From NCBI GenBank assembly GCA_031289145.1, contig JAITQA010000067.1:1-64000 (forward strand): a stretch of 64,000 nucleotides of DNA, in the 5' to 3' direction. This document shows, one piece after another, positions 53,859-62,912 of this stretch. The stretch's first letter is position 1. Every line of letters starts with the position of its first letter. The notes beneath the pieces are model-generated. The model was not told the origin of the DNA. It saw nothing but the letters and a program-made list of their open reading frames with translations, and made no database searches. This DNA is from Dysgonamonadaceae bacterium. Lineage in GTDB: Bacteria > Bacteroidota > Bacteroidia > Bacteroidales > Azobacteroidaceae. The translations under genes were made by a program, and so were the position numbers.

Positions 53859-55151
53859 TTATTTTCTTTCAACCATAATCACAACTCTGTTCCAATCGTT
53901 TTGAGAAAATGGCTGTTCTTGATCTCCTTTCCAATCAATAACTAAACGATCTTGATTTATACCAAGACTTATCAATTCTGCAACGACCGCATCAACTCTT
54001 TTATGGCTTAATTCTAAGTTATACTTTGGATTACCTGTATTTTTATCGGCATAACCGATCAAAAGCAATTCGCTATCAGATACTCCATTCAAGTATTCTA
54101 CAACATCAATTAATTTTTGTTGTTCAGAGTTTTCTATAGCATAGGAATCCAATACAAAGCGAATATACCCAGGCAAAGATGATTTCTCAACAACCTGTGT
54201 TACAACAACTTCTTTTTCATCACAACACTTCTGCAACTTATCCAATAAATCTTGTTGTCTTTCCAAAATATCCTGATGATTTTCTATTAAATGGCGATTT
54301 TCATTCACTCTTTTATTCAAACGATCAATTTCGTCCTGCGTTAGTTTTCCTAACGAAGTGAATCCTTTGTTGAAGGTATACTGCACTCCTAATCCTAAGT
54401 TGGATACTGCATCAAACATAGCGGTTCCTTTATAACCGTCAAATTCAGGATCGGTTACATTACCTTGTGCTTCTAAGAAAACACCTATATCAGGGGTCAC
54501 ATTATAATTGGCGCGAAAACCCAACTTGAGCACAAAAGAATAAAAATCAGGCGTAGTATATTTATTATTAAATGCAGCAATCGCTCCTACGCCGGCAAAA
54601 GGTATAAAATCAAACTTATTGAGCTCCTGATAATGTCCTCTGAACAGATTTGTCAGATTAAACATCAAATCGACAGTCGCGGTTCCATAATTGAATTCCT
54701 GCAAAAATCCATCTTTAATACCTTTCTTCGCCTCATTACTGGAAACCAACTTATAGCCATTGGCGGCACTTACGTAACCACCTATAGGAGTTCCAATATG
54801 AGAATCATTGTTATTGGTAAAATAATACGGCGTTCTGTGCGTTACGAAATTAAACCCTCTTAATACACCGCCATTCGCTTGAATACGCGCACCGAAATCG
54901 GGCGTAAACCATTTACCCACGGTAAAAGCGCCCCCAAAGGAAATCCTTTTTGAAAGATCATAAGCCTTGTCTTGTTCCGCCATTAGTATATTAGCATTAC
55001 CTCCAAGAGAAATGAACCAATTATTTACATACTGATTCTTGTTCAGAGCCTCTTCTAAAGTGCTCTCCTTGCTCTGTTGAAACTGAGCATTAACAGAATT
55101 TGCGTAGGTTAACGCAACCAAAGCAACCAAAAAAACTGCTACTTTTCTCAT
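53859..55151 (-). CDS. OmpA-family outer-membrane protein
   Basis: Outer-membrane protein of 430 aa. Signal peptide (MRKVAVFLVALVALTYANSVNAQ), an N-terminal beta-barrel of about 240 residues, a coiled-coil linker (EIDRLNKRVNENRHLIENHQDIL, about 270-310), and a C-terminal OmpA peptidoglycan-binding domain (LLIGYADKNTGNPKYNLELSHKRVDAVVAELISLGI). It tethers the outer membrane to peptidoglycan. In this locus, between the Wzc-like and initiating-transferase genes, it may also stabilise the glycan export machine, which is inference. A gap of 69 bp separates it from the transferase gene. Confidence 0.9.
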   Translation of the reverse strand: MRKVAVFLVALVALTYANSVNAQFQQSKESTLEEALNKNQYVNNWFISLGGNANILMAEQDKAYDLSKRISFGGAFTVGKWFTPDFGARIQANGGVLRGFNFVTHRTPYYFTNNNDSHIGTPIGGYVSAANGYKLVSSNEAKKGIKDGFLQEFNYGTATVDLMFNLTNLFRGHYQELNKFDFIPFAGVGAIAAFNNKYTTPDFYSFVLKLGFRANYNVTPDIGVFLEAQGNVTDPEFDGYKGTAMFDAVSNLGLGVQYTFNKGFTSLGKLTQDEIDRLNKRVNENRHLIENHQDILERQQDLLDKLQKCCDEKEVVVTQVVEKSSLPGYIRFVLDSYAIENSEQQKLIDVVEYLNGVSDSELLLIGYADKNTGNPKYNLELSHKRVDAVVAELISLGINQDRLVIDWKGDQEQPFSQNDWNRVVIMVERK

Positions 55152-55232
55152 AATTATTTATCTTTTAATTTATTATTACTTTCATTTTAATTTATTATTC
55201 ACTTATTTTAAAACAAATCTGTTACTTCTTTT

Positions 55233-57638
55233 TTATAAATCAGTATCAGACCCGTAGCCATAACCGTAGCCATAGCCATAGCCATAACCAGATCCATAAC
55301 CATAACCATATCCATAACGATTTCTCTTATCTGTGCTGAATCCGTTTAATACAAGATTCAAACTGTTTAATCGCTTATTGGCAAAAATACCATTTGCAAG
55401 AGAAATGGCTGACTTGGGTGTTAAATCGCTTCTTACAACAAAAAGAGAAACATCTGTAACCCGATTTAATAAGAAAGCATCTGACACACTACCTACAGGT
55501 GAACTGTCAACGATAATATAATCATATTTTTGACGCAATATTCTGAACAAATCATCAAGTGTTTTTTCTATTAAAAGTTCATTTGGATTCAAAGGAACAA
55601 TACCTGAAATCAAGACATCCAATTTTGAATCATTAATATTCTTATAGATCAAATTATCAACATTTGTTTCTTCTCCCGTCAAAAATGAAATAAGGCCTAC
55701 CTGTTTGGGAAGGTTCAAATAACTATTAATTTTAGGACGCCTGACATCCAAGCCTACTAATATTGTTTTATACTGCAGAGAAAAAATCATTGCCGTATTG
55801 ATAGCCACAAATGTCTTCCCTTCTCCACTTATCGTAGAAGTAACCAAAATTGATTTCTTTTCAGGTGTATCCAATGCAAACTGAATATTCGTACGCAATA
55901 ACCTAAACTGCTCTACAATGCTTGATGTTCCATATTTTGAAACGACTAAAGGAGTCTTTGTCTTTACAATAGGTAAAGAGATGATAACAGGTAAATCCGA
56001 AAATCTTCTGATCTCATCTTCGCGACTCAACTTATAATTCAGCATTTCACGGATACCGATTATTAAATACGGGAATATTATACTTGCCATTAAACAAATT
56101 AAATATATATACAATCGCCGAGGAGAAACCGGAAGGGGGGATGATAAAGCATACTCAAGTACCTTTGCATTCGGTACTGCAAGCGCAAGCGTTAATTCGA
56201 CCTGTTGTTGTCTTCTAAGTAAATCATCAAAAATACCCGATTTGATCATTCTATCTCTCTCCAAGTTCAACAGACCTCGTTCGAGTCTCGGTACATCCCC
56301 TATATTAGAAATATAGTAATCAGCCGTATTTTCATATTCTTCCTTTTGCTTTTCCAAAGACTGCCTCAGACCCTTGGTGCTATTGCGAATATCTTCTTTT
56401 AATGCAACGAGTCTCTCATCTATCCTTTTAACAGTAGCTATTGGTTTTTTCAGAAAAGATTTCATCAAACGTTCTTTCTCAGATATCAAAGCATTGTAAG
56501 ATTCAATGCTATGCGCTAAATATGAATTTAACATACCTGCTAATGAAGCCGGTAATGTAACATCTCCTTTTGCAATTTCTTTTTCCAGAAAAGATAATAA
56601 AATAAACTGTGTTTCTATACCTGCTAACTTCTTTACATACTCATCATCGTTGGTTAAAAGTATCTGAGATTCCATCTCCAAATCTGAAGCAATATGATTT
56701 GCTCGCTTGAAATCTTCAATATTCTGCTCAGATAAACTCACATCTTCTTTTAAATCATCAATCCGCTCTCTTATGAAGTCCGAAACATTGGAAGCAGCCC
56801 GCGTCGTCTCTGATTTGGTATCTTCATTATACAATTCAATTAATTTTGTAAGAAAGTCTTCGCCTCGCTGACGATGCGTATTCTTCACGGACAACTTCAA
56901 TACTGAAGTCTTTTCATTGACAAGCTCAAGATTCAACAACGTGACATAATTCTTTGCAACCGACAAGGGTGGAAAGATTTCAATGTGCAATGGATACTCT
57001 TTTTTCAGTACGGATACATCATCCGCATAAAGAAATAAATCACCTATAGGAGTAGACAAAACGGCCGGCAAACTGGTATATTCGTCTGAAAATAAAATAG
57101 CGCCATAAGTTCCATCTACCCGAATTATATTATTATTTGTAAGGGAAACTTTCAGTAGTAAAGAAGTAGTGACCAGTGAATTGATAATTGTATTATCCGT
57201 AAAAACTTTTACCGGAATTGAGCGGTAGAAATTTCGGTTATTGTCCCCATACAATTCCGTATCTTTAAACTTACCTTTAACAGTGTAACGGACAAAAACG
57301 CCTTGCGCAATAACAACTTTTTCTATCAAGTCACGAGATTTGAGTGTCAGCATCTCATTATCCACATTACTATTGCTGGGATTGAGAACACCCATTTCTT
57401 CCAGCATCGAAAACTCAGTATTGCTAATTCCTCCTTGCCTACTATTTCTCAGAATGATACTGGCTTCGGCATTATAGATGGGCGTCGAATAACGCAAATA
57501 AATATAACCTACTAACAGACAAAAGATAACAGAAAATAGAAACCATTTCCAATGAATTAAAAAACTCACAAAGAACCATTGAAAATCCACCTCTTTCTCC
57601 TTGTCGCTCACACTACGTTTCCTTTCTTCGTTTTCCAT
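55233..57638 (-). CDS. Wzc-like polysaccharide co-polymerase and tyrosine kinase
   Basis: Inner-membrane chain-length regulator fused to a BY-kinase, 801 aa. Helix 1 near 28-50, a Wzz-type periplasmic domain with coiled coil (about 60-500), helix 2 near 520-540, then the kinase with Walker A TSTISGEGKTFVAIN (about 592-606), an A'-like LVGLDVRRP in which the usual D-x-D is altered, and Walker B DYIIVDSSPVG. The tail is a (YG)n run with 10 tyrosines in the last 30 residues, the autophosphorylation cluster. It works with the Wza-like protein encoded upstream. No phosphatase partner is seen nearby. Confidence 0.93.
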   Translation of the reverse strand: MENEERKRSVSDKEKEVDFQWFFVSFLIHWKWFLFSVIFCLLVGYIYLRYSTPIYNAEASIILRNSRQGGISNTEFSMLEEMGVLNPSNSNVDNEMLTLKSRDLIEKVVIAQGVFVRYTVKGKFKDTELYGDNNRNFYRSIPVKVFTDNTIINSLVTTSLLLKVSLTNNNIIRVDGTYGAILFSDEYTSLPAVLSTPIGDLFLYADDVSVLKKEYPLHIEIFPPLSVAKNYVTLLNLELVNEKTSVLKLSVKNTHRQRGEDFLTKLIELYNEDTKSETTRAASNVSDFIRERIDDLKEDVSLSEQNIEDFKRANHIASDLEMESQILLTNDDEYVKKLAGIETQFILLSFLEKEIAKGDVTLPASLAGMLNSYLAHSIESYNALISEKERLMKSFLKKPIATVKRIDERLVALKEDIRNSTKGLRQSLEKQKEEYENTADYYISNIGDVPRLERGLLNLERDRMIKSGIFDDLLRRQQQVELTLALAVPNAKVLEYALSSPLPVSPRRLYIYLICLMASIIFPYLIIGIREMLNYKLSREDEIRRFSDLPVIISLPIVKTKTPLVVSKYGTSSIVEQFRLLRTNIQFALDTPEKKSILVTSTISGEGKTFVAINTAMIFSLQYKTILVGLDVRRPKINSYLNLPKQVGLISFLTGEETNVDNLIYKNINDSKLDVLISGIVPLNPNELLIEKTLDDLFRILRQKYDYIIVDSSPVGSVSDAFLLNRVTDVSLFVVRSDLTPKSAISLANGIFANKRLNSLNLVLNGFSTDKRNRYGYGYGYGSGYGYGYGYGYGYGSDTDL
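55251..55320 (-). repeat. Tyr-Gly coding repeat at the Wzc tail
   Basis: A 6-bp repeat (plus strand CCATAA/CCATAG/CCGTAG) encoding alternating Tyr-Gly. It is a short tandem repeat that could gain or lose units by slippage, always in frame. Confidence 0.8.
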
Positions 57639-57659
57639 TGATTACTTATAAATATAACT

Positions 57660-58487
57660 TTATCTACTAACCGCTAATATAAACGATGTTATTCCTATCA
57701 CAAAAGTTGTCAAAGATATAACAAGATTTACGCGCGGACTGATATCCACTTCATGGGTTTTTATCTTAATCGGTTCCACATAAATCATATCTCCTTGTTG
57801 GAGATAAAAATCAGGAGAGGAAACAACATCCATACGGCCTACATCCAAAACTTTCATCACAAAACTCCCATCCGGTAAACGCCTCGTAACCTTTACAGCA
57901 TCCCGCTTTCCATGTAAGGTGATATCACCTGCCAAAGATAAAGCTTCCAAAATGTTTATATGGTTCATCTCCGACGGCACAGTTTTCCAACCCGGAGAAC
58001 CAACTTCTCCCATAAAATACAACCTGAAACTCAGCAAACGTACGGTTATTATCGGCGCATTCTCCGCTTGTAATAATTCTTTAACAAGCATTGCTTTAAG
58101 ATGTCGTTCCAACTCTGTTTGGGTATAGCCGGCAACTTTTAGTCTTCCCAATTCCGGAAAATCAATTTCTCCGTTTTCGTCAATTAAAAATGTTTGTCGC
58201 CCAAGTCCCTGATCAATAGAATTTTCCGAGCTATTTTCCGTTGTTGCTTGTGGTATAAGCGGTAAGTTAAAATTCGCTCCAACCTTCGGTTCACCCAACA
58301 CATTAACAGAAATACCTAAGACGTCACCCGGTTTTAAGCGAATGGGATTCTTATCGTAGAAAGAAACCCATGCTTCGTCACTTCTCTCATCGTCTATCTG
58401 AAACAAAGGTACTTTCTTGGATGTTCCACAAGAGGTAACCAAAATCAGCAAGGCAAAAGAGAAAAAAATCTTAGCCTTAATTTTCAT
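57660..58487 (-). CDS. Wza-like polysaccharide export lipoprotein
   Basis: Outer-membrane export-channel protein of 275 aa. The ATG at 58487 gives a lipoprotein signal with Cys20 (LILVTSCGTSKK). The Poly_export domain follows (IRLKPGDVLGISV near 48-60; IDENGEIDFPELGRLKVAGYTQTELERHLKAM), then a SLBB-type region (VTVRLLSFRLYFMGEVGSPG) and a hydrophobic helix at the C-terminus. The start overlaps the end of the PID-CTERM-like gene by 11 bp. The longer frame to 58559 lacks a signal and is rejected. Confidence 0.92.
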   Translation of the reverse strand: MKIKAKIFFSFALLILVTSCGTSKKVPLFQIDDERSDEAWVSFYDKNPIRLKPGDVLGISVNVLGEPKVGANFNLPLIPQATTENSSENSIDQGLGRQTFLIDENGEIDFPELGRLKVAGYTQTELERHLKAMLVKELLQAENAPIITVRLLSFRLYFMGEVGSPGWKTVPSEMNHINILEALSLAGDITLHGKRDAVKVTRRLPDGSFVMKVLDVGRMDVVSSPDFYLQQGDMIYVEPIKIKTHEVDISPRVNLVISLTTFVIGITSFILAVSR

Positions 58488-58782
58488 GTGCTTTTCGTAC
58501 ATTTCTTTTAAGAATAACATATCCTCCTGCCAAGATACACAAGATAGCCAAACCTCCACCTATAGGCGTGTTTTCATCTGAACCCGGATCTCCCTGAGTA
58601 CCGCCCGGGATAGACGGCGCACGGAGTCCACCTCCCCTCGTATTGGCATCGTTGTTTCGCGTTGTCGTTACTGAAGAATTTTCTTCTTCAGTTGTCTTCT
58701 TACTAAATATACCTTGCGCCCTTGTTGACCCTGCGATCAAAAACAAAAGAGTGAAAATTAATATGATTGATTTTAGTTTCAT
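58477..58782 (-). CDS. Small PID-CTERM-like sorting-signal protein
   Basis: A 101-aa exported protein: signal peptide (MKLKSIILIFTLLFLIAGSTRAQ), a low-complexity acidic/Asn/Gly linker, and a C-terminal tripartite tail: PIGGGLAIL motif at about 73-81, hydrophobic helix, then KRNVRKAHEN. This resembles the PID-CTERM protein-sorting tail of Bacteroidota (P-I-D-G-G-L) except that Asp is Gly. Such tails are thought to be handled by a dedicated sorting enzyme, by analogy to PEP-CTERM/exosortase. It overlaps the Wza-like gene by 11 bp, tying it to glycan export. Confidence 0.7.
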   Translation of the reverse strand: MKLKSIILIFTLLFLIAGSTRAQGIFSKKTTEEENSSVTTTRNNDANTRGGGLRAPSIPGGTQGDPGSDENTPIGGGLAILCILAGGYVILKRNVRKAHEN

Positions 58783-58873
58783 TTTTTAAAAAATTTAATG
58801 TATAGTATTTCGTTTATATAATTGAAATGTATTATATGCGATGCTTTATTCAAGCATCGCATATCTGGGTTTA

Positions 58874-60577
58874 TTATTTATTCAAAACTTTCCGTACAGC
58901 TGCTTTTTCACCTGTAACATTGACAATATAAACACCTTTCTGACCCAATGGAACTGAAAATTCATCACCGGTAGCAACACCAATTGCAATAGTGCGCCCT
59001 GTCAAGTCTACTACCTGGACTTTATTCCCTATAAGTAAGTTTTTAACTGTTAAAACATTATTGTTGGTATAGGCATAAACCTCAGTCTCAGAAATTTTCG
59101 GCTGATCAATAGCCGTAGCTACCTTATTAATATACAAAACGAAACGATTATCGAACAAACCCGGTGCGCTTGTCTTGAAAGAATACGGTGATACCAATAA
59201 TTCGGTTTGTTTATTGGTTTCCTTGTCCAGCAAGAGAGCCGAGCGAACTTTATTATTTACCAGGTCTCTCAAATCAAAAGTATATTCACCGGCAGCAGGA
59301 ACGGACAAGCCCAATTTGATTTCACGCGTACCGTTAACGCGCGGCAATCTGTTGACAAACAATGGTAAAATTTTGCCCCTGTCGGTGGTAATGCTCCATA
59401 GTGCAGGTGAAGAAGAATTAGTTGTAGCTAAATTTAATGCATCTTCTCCTGGCATGAAATTTTCGTCATAAGTATCCGAAAGCAAAATATATATACGTTC
59501 AAATTTATTATTTTGATCTGAAACAGAAAGATATAAAACATCTTTTGTGAGATCTTCCGTTTGTTCTACAGAACGAAAAAGATGCCGATTATCCGGCAAA
59601 TCTGATGTATTCAACAAAGATAAACCAGCCGGATTGAACACCATATACGTACCTGAGTCGGCTACTTGTACGTAAAAAGGAACATAAGGAGAAAGTATAG
59701 GAGTCTCATCTATGGAAACAGTACTAATAAATACTTGTTGATAACCTGAAGTGGTACGAGTTTTTCCATCAGTCGCCATATACCAAATAGCTGTTCCGGA
59801 ATAGTTTATAGTAGCGCTATTCATTGCAAAAGAAGAGGTATTAAGACCGCCTATAATACTCCAACCTTTATTATCCACAAAGTCGTCGGGCAGCCTTCCT
59901 CTGTCTGCAAAAGAGAGCCTCTTCAATTTAGGAGCAGCGTTAAATAATTCCGCCAGATCCTGCTGACGAACAACAAAATCCAACTCCATATCCGTATTGC
60001 CGCCATAATTTACGTCTCTTGTCATTCTGTATCCTACGCCTTTCTCCATTAGCTCTGCGTCTGCAGGAAACCACTTCCAGTTATCGGTAGTTAGTCCCTC
60101 GTAAGCCCTATTCACTGTATCGAATTCAGCGATCCAATACTGACTACCACTTAAAGTGCGATTACCATATATGGCAGGAGCTTTGGTAGACGGCACTTTA
60201 ATGCTATCAAGATACACATTGAAAGGGAAAGAAATAGGGTGCCATCCGTTATCGTCATTCCCTGTAAAAAGTTTACGGACAAGGACAGGTCCTCCTGCTT
60301 CAATTGCAGTACCTAGTCCCACATTCATGAGAAGACCATCCCGAACATCATTAGAATACAGGATGAGACTGTCTCGAAAAGACAAAGTAGCACCCAGCTC
60401 ATTATCTATCCGCCCATTTTCCGTCGAATCCGCACGAACATGGACAGGACCCACAGATAAAAATTTGCCCTGATCGGCAACATACATATCTCCTACTATC
60501 GCTACCGGAACTTGCCCCAGCAAATTCGTGATAATCAGAGATGATAACAAAATAGTAAACAATTTTTTCATATTCAT
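58874..60577 (-). CDS. Large secreted protein with T9SS type A sorting domain
   Basis: A 567-aa exported protein (signal MNMKKLFTILLSSLIITNLLGQ) of mostly beta structure without a recognised catalytic motif. The last ~75 residues form a T9SS type A C-terminal domain: NNNVLTVKNLLIGNKVQVVDLTGRTIA then GVYIVNV and a basic end. It should cross the outer membrane by T9SS and be anchored to surface LPS. It is followed by the PID-CTERM-like gene 91 bp downstream. Function is unknown; its place at the head of a glycan export locus suggests a surface role. Confidence 0.8.
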   Translation of the reverse strand: MNMKKLFTILLSSLIITNLLGQVPVAIVGDMYVADQGKFLSVGPVHVRADSTENGRIDNELGATLSFRDSLILYSNDVRDGLLMNVGLGTAIEAGGPVLVRKLFTGNDDNGWHPISFPFNVYLDSIKVPSTKAPAIYGNRTLSGSQYWIAEFDTVNRAYEGLTTDNWKWFPADAELMEKGVGYRMTRDVNYGGNTDMELDFVVRQQDLAELFNAAPKLKRLSFADRGRLPDDFVDNKGWSIIGGLNTSSFAMNSATINYSGTAIWYMATDGKTRTTSGYQQVFISTVSIDETPILSPYVPFYVQVADSGTYMVFNPAGLSLLNTSDLPDNRHLFRSVEQTEDLTKDVLYLSVSDQNNKFERIYILLSDTYDENFMPGEDALNLATTNSSSPALWSITTDRGKILPLFVNRLPRVNGTREIKLGLSVPAAGEYTFDLRDLVNNKVRSALLLDKETNKQTELLVSPYSFKTSAPGLFDNRFVLYINKVATAIDQPKISETEVYAYTNNNVLTVKNLLIGNKVQVVDLTGRTIAIGVATGDEFSVPLGQKGVYIVNVTGEKAAVRKVLNK

Positions 60578-60585
60578 CTTTTTAT

Positions 60586-61587
60586 TTAATTATTTATTTG
60601 TTCCAAAATTATTTTTTCTCTCATATTCGCTCGCTGTATTTCAGCGCTATCCCTAACATCAACACCAAATTCCACTAAATCCGGGATATTTATCACCATA
60701 TCTTTAGGTATGTTCACCGGTGATATAAGTTTATCTTTATTTGCTTCAAAAATATATACCCAAAAAGCAGGATTACCATAATGCTGCTCAGATATGGCAG
60801 GCAAATTCACATATTCCGACTGTGATCTTAAAACAGGCTGTAGCTCATCAGAAGATTTATTTCTGCTTACGAAAAAAACGATGACTGTAACAACAACAGC
60901 AGCAACAGACAACCACCCTGCCAAATTATTATTTTTTCGTTTAGAGGCATGCACGTCTTCTTGCGGAACAATCACATCACCAACCTTGGCCGGTCCACGA
61001 TGCGGCGCTTTTGAAAGCGGTTCATTATGTGCAGATTTTCCTTGGCTATCATTCGTTCCGGCTTCCTTCTTTTCGTTCGCCGTAGTAACTGGTTTTACAT
61101 AATTTTCACTTACAACTTTATTATCTGCCACCGGAGGAGATGAAACTTCCTCTTTTTTAGGAATAGGAATAACGTTCTCTACAGCAGACCGGCTAATTTC
61201 TTCTCCTTCTCCGTTCAACTGTTGGCGAAGGTAAGTTGAGGGCGTAAAGAGAATCTTTACATCTTCATCACCTTTTTTTACCGGACGAAAAACGCCCACT
61301 TTCGATGAGGAAACAACTTTACCTTCTTTCAAAGGCGTCGAAATAAATGCAGAAATAGCCGTAAAGAAATTTTTCTGTTCGAGTTCTGTGGTTTCAAATA
61401 CTTGTTTATCAGAATAATCCGGCTGTTTTTCCGATTTAAATAAAACAGTACGTCTACCGGATAAAAATTTTGATTCCAAATAGCCAAAATCTGGAACCAC
61501 CACCTTTTCTCCCTTTAGCAAGGCGCTAACAATAGCACGCTCTACTTCCGGGAAGAAATCTGCTTCTATTTGATTTTCTTTTAACAT
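60586..61587 (-). CDS. HU-domain, single-helix, LysM-like membrane protein
   Basis: A 333-aa protein in three parts. The N-terminus (about 8-115: LKGEKVVVPDFGYLESKF, ILFTPSTYLRQQL) matches the HU/IHF-like domain found in Bacteroidota CCDC81-type proteins. A Lys/Pro-rich linker and a single membrane helix (about 222-242) follow, then a LysM/FimV-like segment (LPAISEQHYGNPAFWVYIFEANKD...IPKDMVINIPDL). It could link DNA or another cytosolic partner to the cell wall. It lies 9 bp before the T9SS-cargo gene and near the head of the glycan operon. Confidence 0.72.
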   Translation of the reverse strand: MLKENQIEADFFPEVERAIVSALLKGEKVVVPDFGYLESKFLSGRRTVLFKSEKQPDYSDKQVFETTELEQKNFFTAISAFISTPLKEGKVVSSSKVGVFRPVKKGDEDVKILFTPSTYLRQQLNGEGEEISRSAVENVIPIPKKEEVSSPPVADNKVVSENYVKPVTTANEKKEAGTNDSQGKSAHNEPLSKAPHRGPAKVGDVIVPQEDVHASKRKNNNLAGWLSVAAVVVTVIVFFVSRNKSSDELQPVLRSQSEYVNLPAISEQHYGNPAFWVYIFEANKDKLISPVNIPKDMVINIPDLVEFGVDVRDSAEIQRANMREKIILEQINN

Positions 61588-61617
61588 TCAGAAAAATTTA
61601 TCAAAATGAAAGTAACA

Positions 61618-61899
61618 CTAACGCGAAGAAATAAAATCTATTTCTTTCTCTACAAAAGGAATATCTTCTTCTTGGATTCTCGTAAGTAACTCTGATAAAG
61701 AAGTTTTCATCGTATACAAATATGCCTCTCGGTAGTCTTCGTAAATTTCCGTCATCAACCCTTCTTCTTCATACAAAGATTCTATACCTTGTTCATATCT
61801 GCTAACTAGCCCCTTCAGTTCATTTTCAAAACCGGAAAGCACTGATAAAAACTGCTCCAAAACGCTCTTTTGATGAGCAAATGATGTCTGTTTTGCCAT
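61618..61899 (-). CDS. Small helical protein of unknown function
   Basis: A 93-aa acidic, almost wholly helical protein with coiled-coil-like heptads (VLEQFLSVLSGFENELKGLVSRYEQGIESLYEEEGL). I do not recognise the family. No signal peptide, so it is cytosolic. It is the first gene of the glycan locus in transcription order, 30 bp before the HU-domain gene, with a -7 box about 60 nt upstream. A structural or regulatory role for the next protein is possible. Confidence 0.6.
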   Translation of the reverse strand: MAKQTSFAHQKSVLEQFLSVLSGFENELKGLVSRYEQGIESLYEEEGLMTEIYEDYREAYLYTMKTSLSELLTRIQEEDIPFVEKEIDFISSR

Positions 61900-61959
61900 A
61901 AATTTATTATAAAAAATACAAAAATTAAAACAATTACGAATGTTCTTTCAAAAACTCTA

Positions 61960-61967
61960 CAAAGATA
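61960..61967 (-). promoter_or_regulatory. -7 box heading the glycan locus
   Basis: On the minus strand TATCTTTG, a perfect TAnnTTTG match, 61 nt before the first gene of the glycan locus. No -33 TTTG at the ideal spacing was found. The locus may rely on an activator or anti-terminator encoded elsewhere. Confidence 0.6.
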
Positions 61968-62063
61968 AACGTATTTATGCAACATTCTTTCATGAAATAT
62001 TACCCGTATGACATGTATTTTTACCTTGTCGGATAATGATGAGCTGAAATAACTATTTTTTTC

Positions 62064-62912
62064 TTATTTCCATCGCTTCGAAAGTTCTGTCGGCGGAAAA
62101 CCAAACTGCTTTTTGCAAAATTCGGAGAAATGCTGATAGGATGAAAATTTATATTCATTAGCAATTTCTTGTAAAGATTTTATTCCTTGACTAATCTCTA
62201 CTAAAATATGCTTCGCTTTCTGCTTTTGAATCCATTGATAGGGAGGCTCATTGAAATATTTTGTAAACTTCTTGATAAAACCGGAAGTAGAGTAATTCGC
62301 TACAATGGCCAATTCCTGAACATTTTTGACGGATAAGTAATTATCCATCACAAATTTCACAAATTGAAAATTTTTCGACAGAATAGGCCTAAAAAAAGAA
62401 GATAGCTCATCACTTCTGTAGTAAAAAAACAAAAGAACAAATAATTCTTGCCTTTTTAATCCAAAAAAGTAATCAGCATTACAACCATCTTTTATACCGG
62501 CGTCCAACAATGACAAAAAATGTAGAATCGTATTTTTTATGGTTAATTTGGAGAATTCTTTGGGGTCGCCTTCAAATTGATGCGCTAATTCGGCAAACAA
62601 ATTTTGTACTGAAAACAAAAATTCAACAGGAATCAGACAAGTCATCAACCGAGTGGGTTCGGATGCTATTAGTTTGAACGAAGCATTGTTCGGAACCATA
62701 AACATCTCTTCCGAATGTATGGTATATTTCGTCGTAACGTTGATAAAAACATCGATTTTGCCTTCTATTACAAAGAAAATGAAAGGTTCATGAGAACCGG
62801 ATTCCACAAAATAATATTCCGTTGGAAAATAAAAACTTTCCCAAACAGTATCGAGATTCATTTGAGGCTTCGTATGTCCTGAAACAGTAGCTTCACTATG
62901 CATTGTATTCAT
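62064..62912 (-). CDS. AraC-family transcriptional regulator
   Basis: A 282-aa regulator. The N-terminal half is a cupin-like sensing domain (FIFFVIEGKIDVFINVTTKYTI near 44-65). The C-terminal ~100 residues form the double helix-turn-helix: VQELAIVANYSTSGFIKKFTKYFNEPPYQWIQKQKAKHI and LQEIANEYKFSSYQHFSEFCKKQFGFPP. It overlaps the upstream acyltransferase gene by up to 17 bp, so it is translated with it; ATG at 62903 is another start. It faces the glycan locus and could control it or the lipid genes. The ligand is unknown. Confidence 0.88.
   Translation of the reverse strand: MNTMHSEATVSGHTKPQMNLDTVWESFYFPTEYYFVESGSHEPFIFFVIEGKIDVFINVTTKYTIHSEEMFMVPNNASFKLIASEPTRLMTCLIPVEFLFSVQNLFAELAHQFEGDPKEFSKLTIKNTILHFLSLLDAGIKDGCNADYFFGLKRQELFVLLFFYYRSDELSSFFRPILSKNFQFVKFVMDNYLSVKNVQELAIVANYSTSGFIKKFTKYFNEPPYQWIQKQKAKHILVEISQGIKSLQEIANEYKFSSYQHFSEFCKKQFGFPPTELSKRWK

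Noticed and set aside
58488..58559. Longer Wza-like start at 58559
   Set aside because: It would bury the lipoprotein signal; the ATG at 58487 gives a correct lipobox with Cys20.
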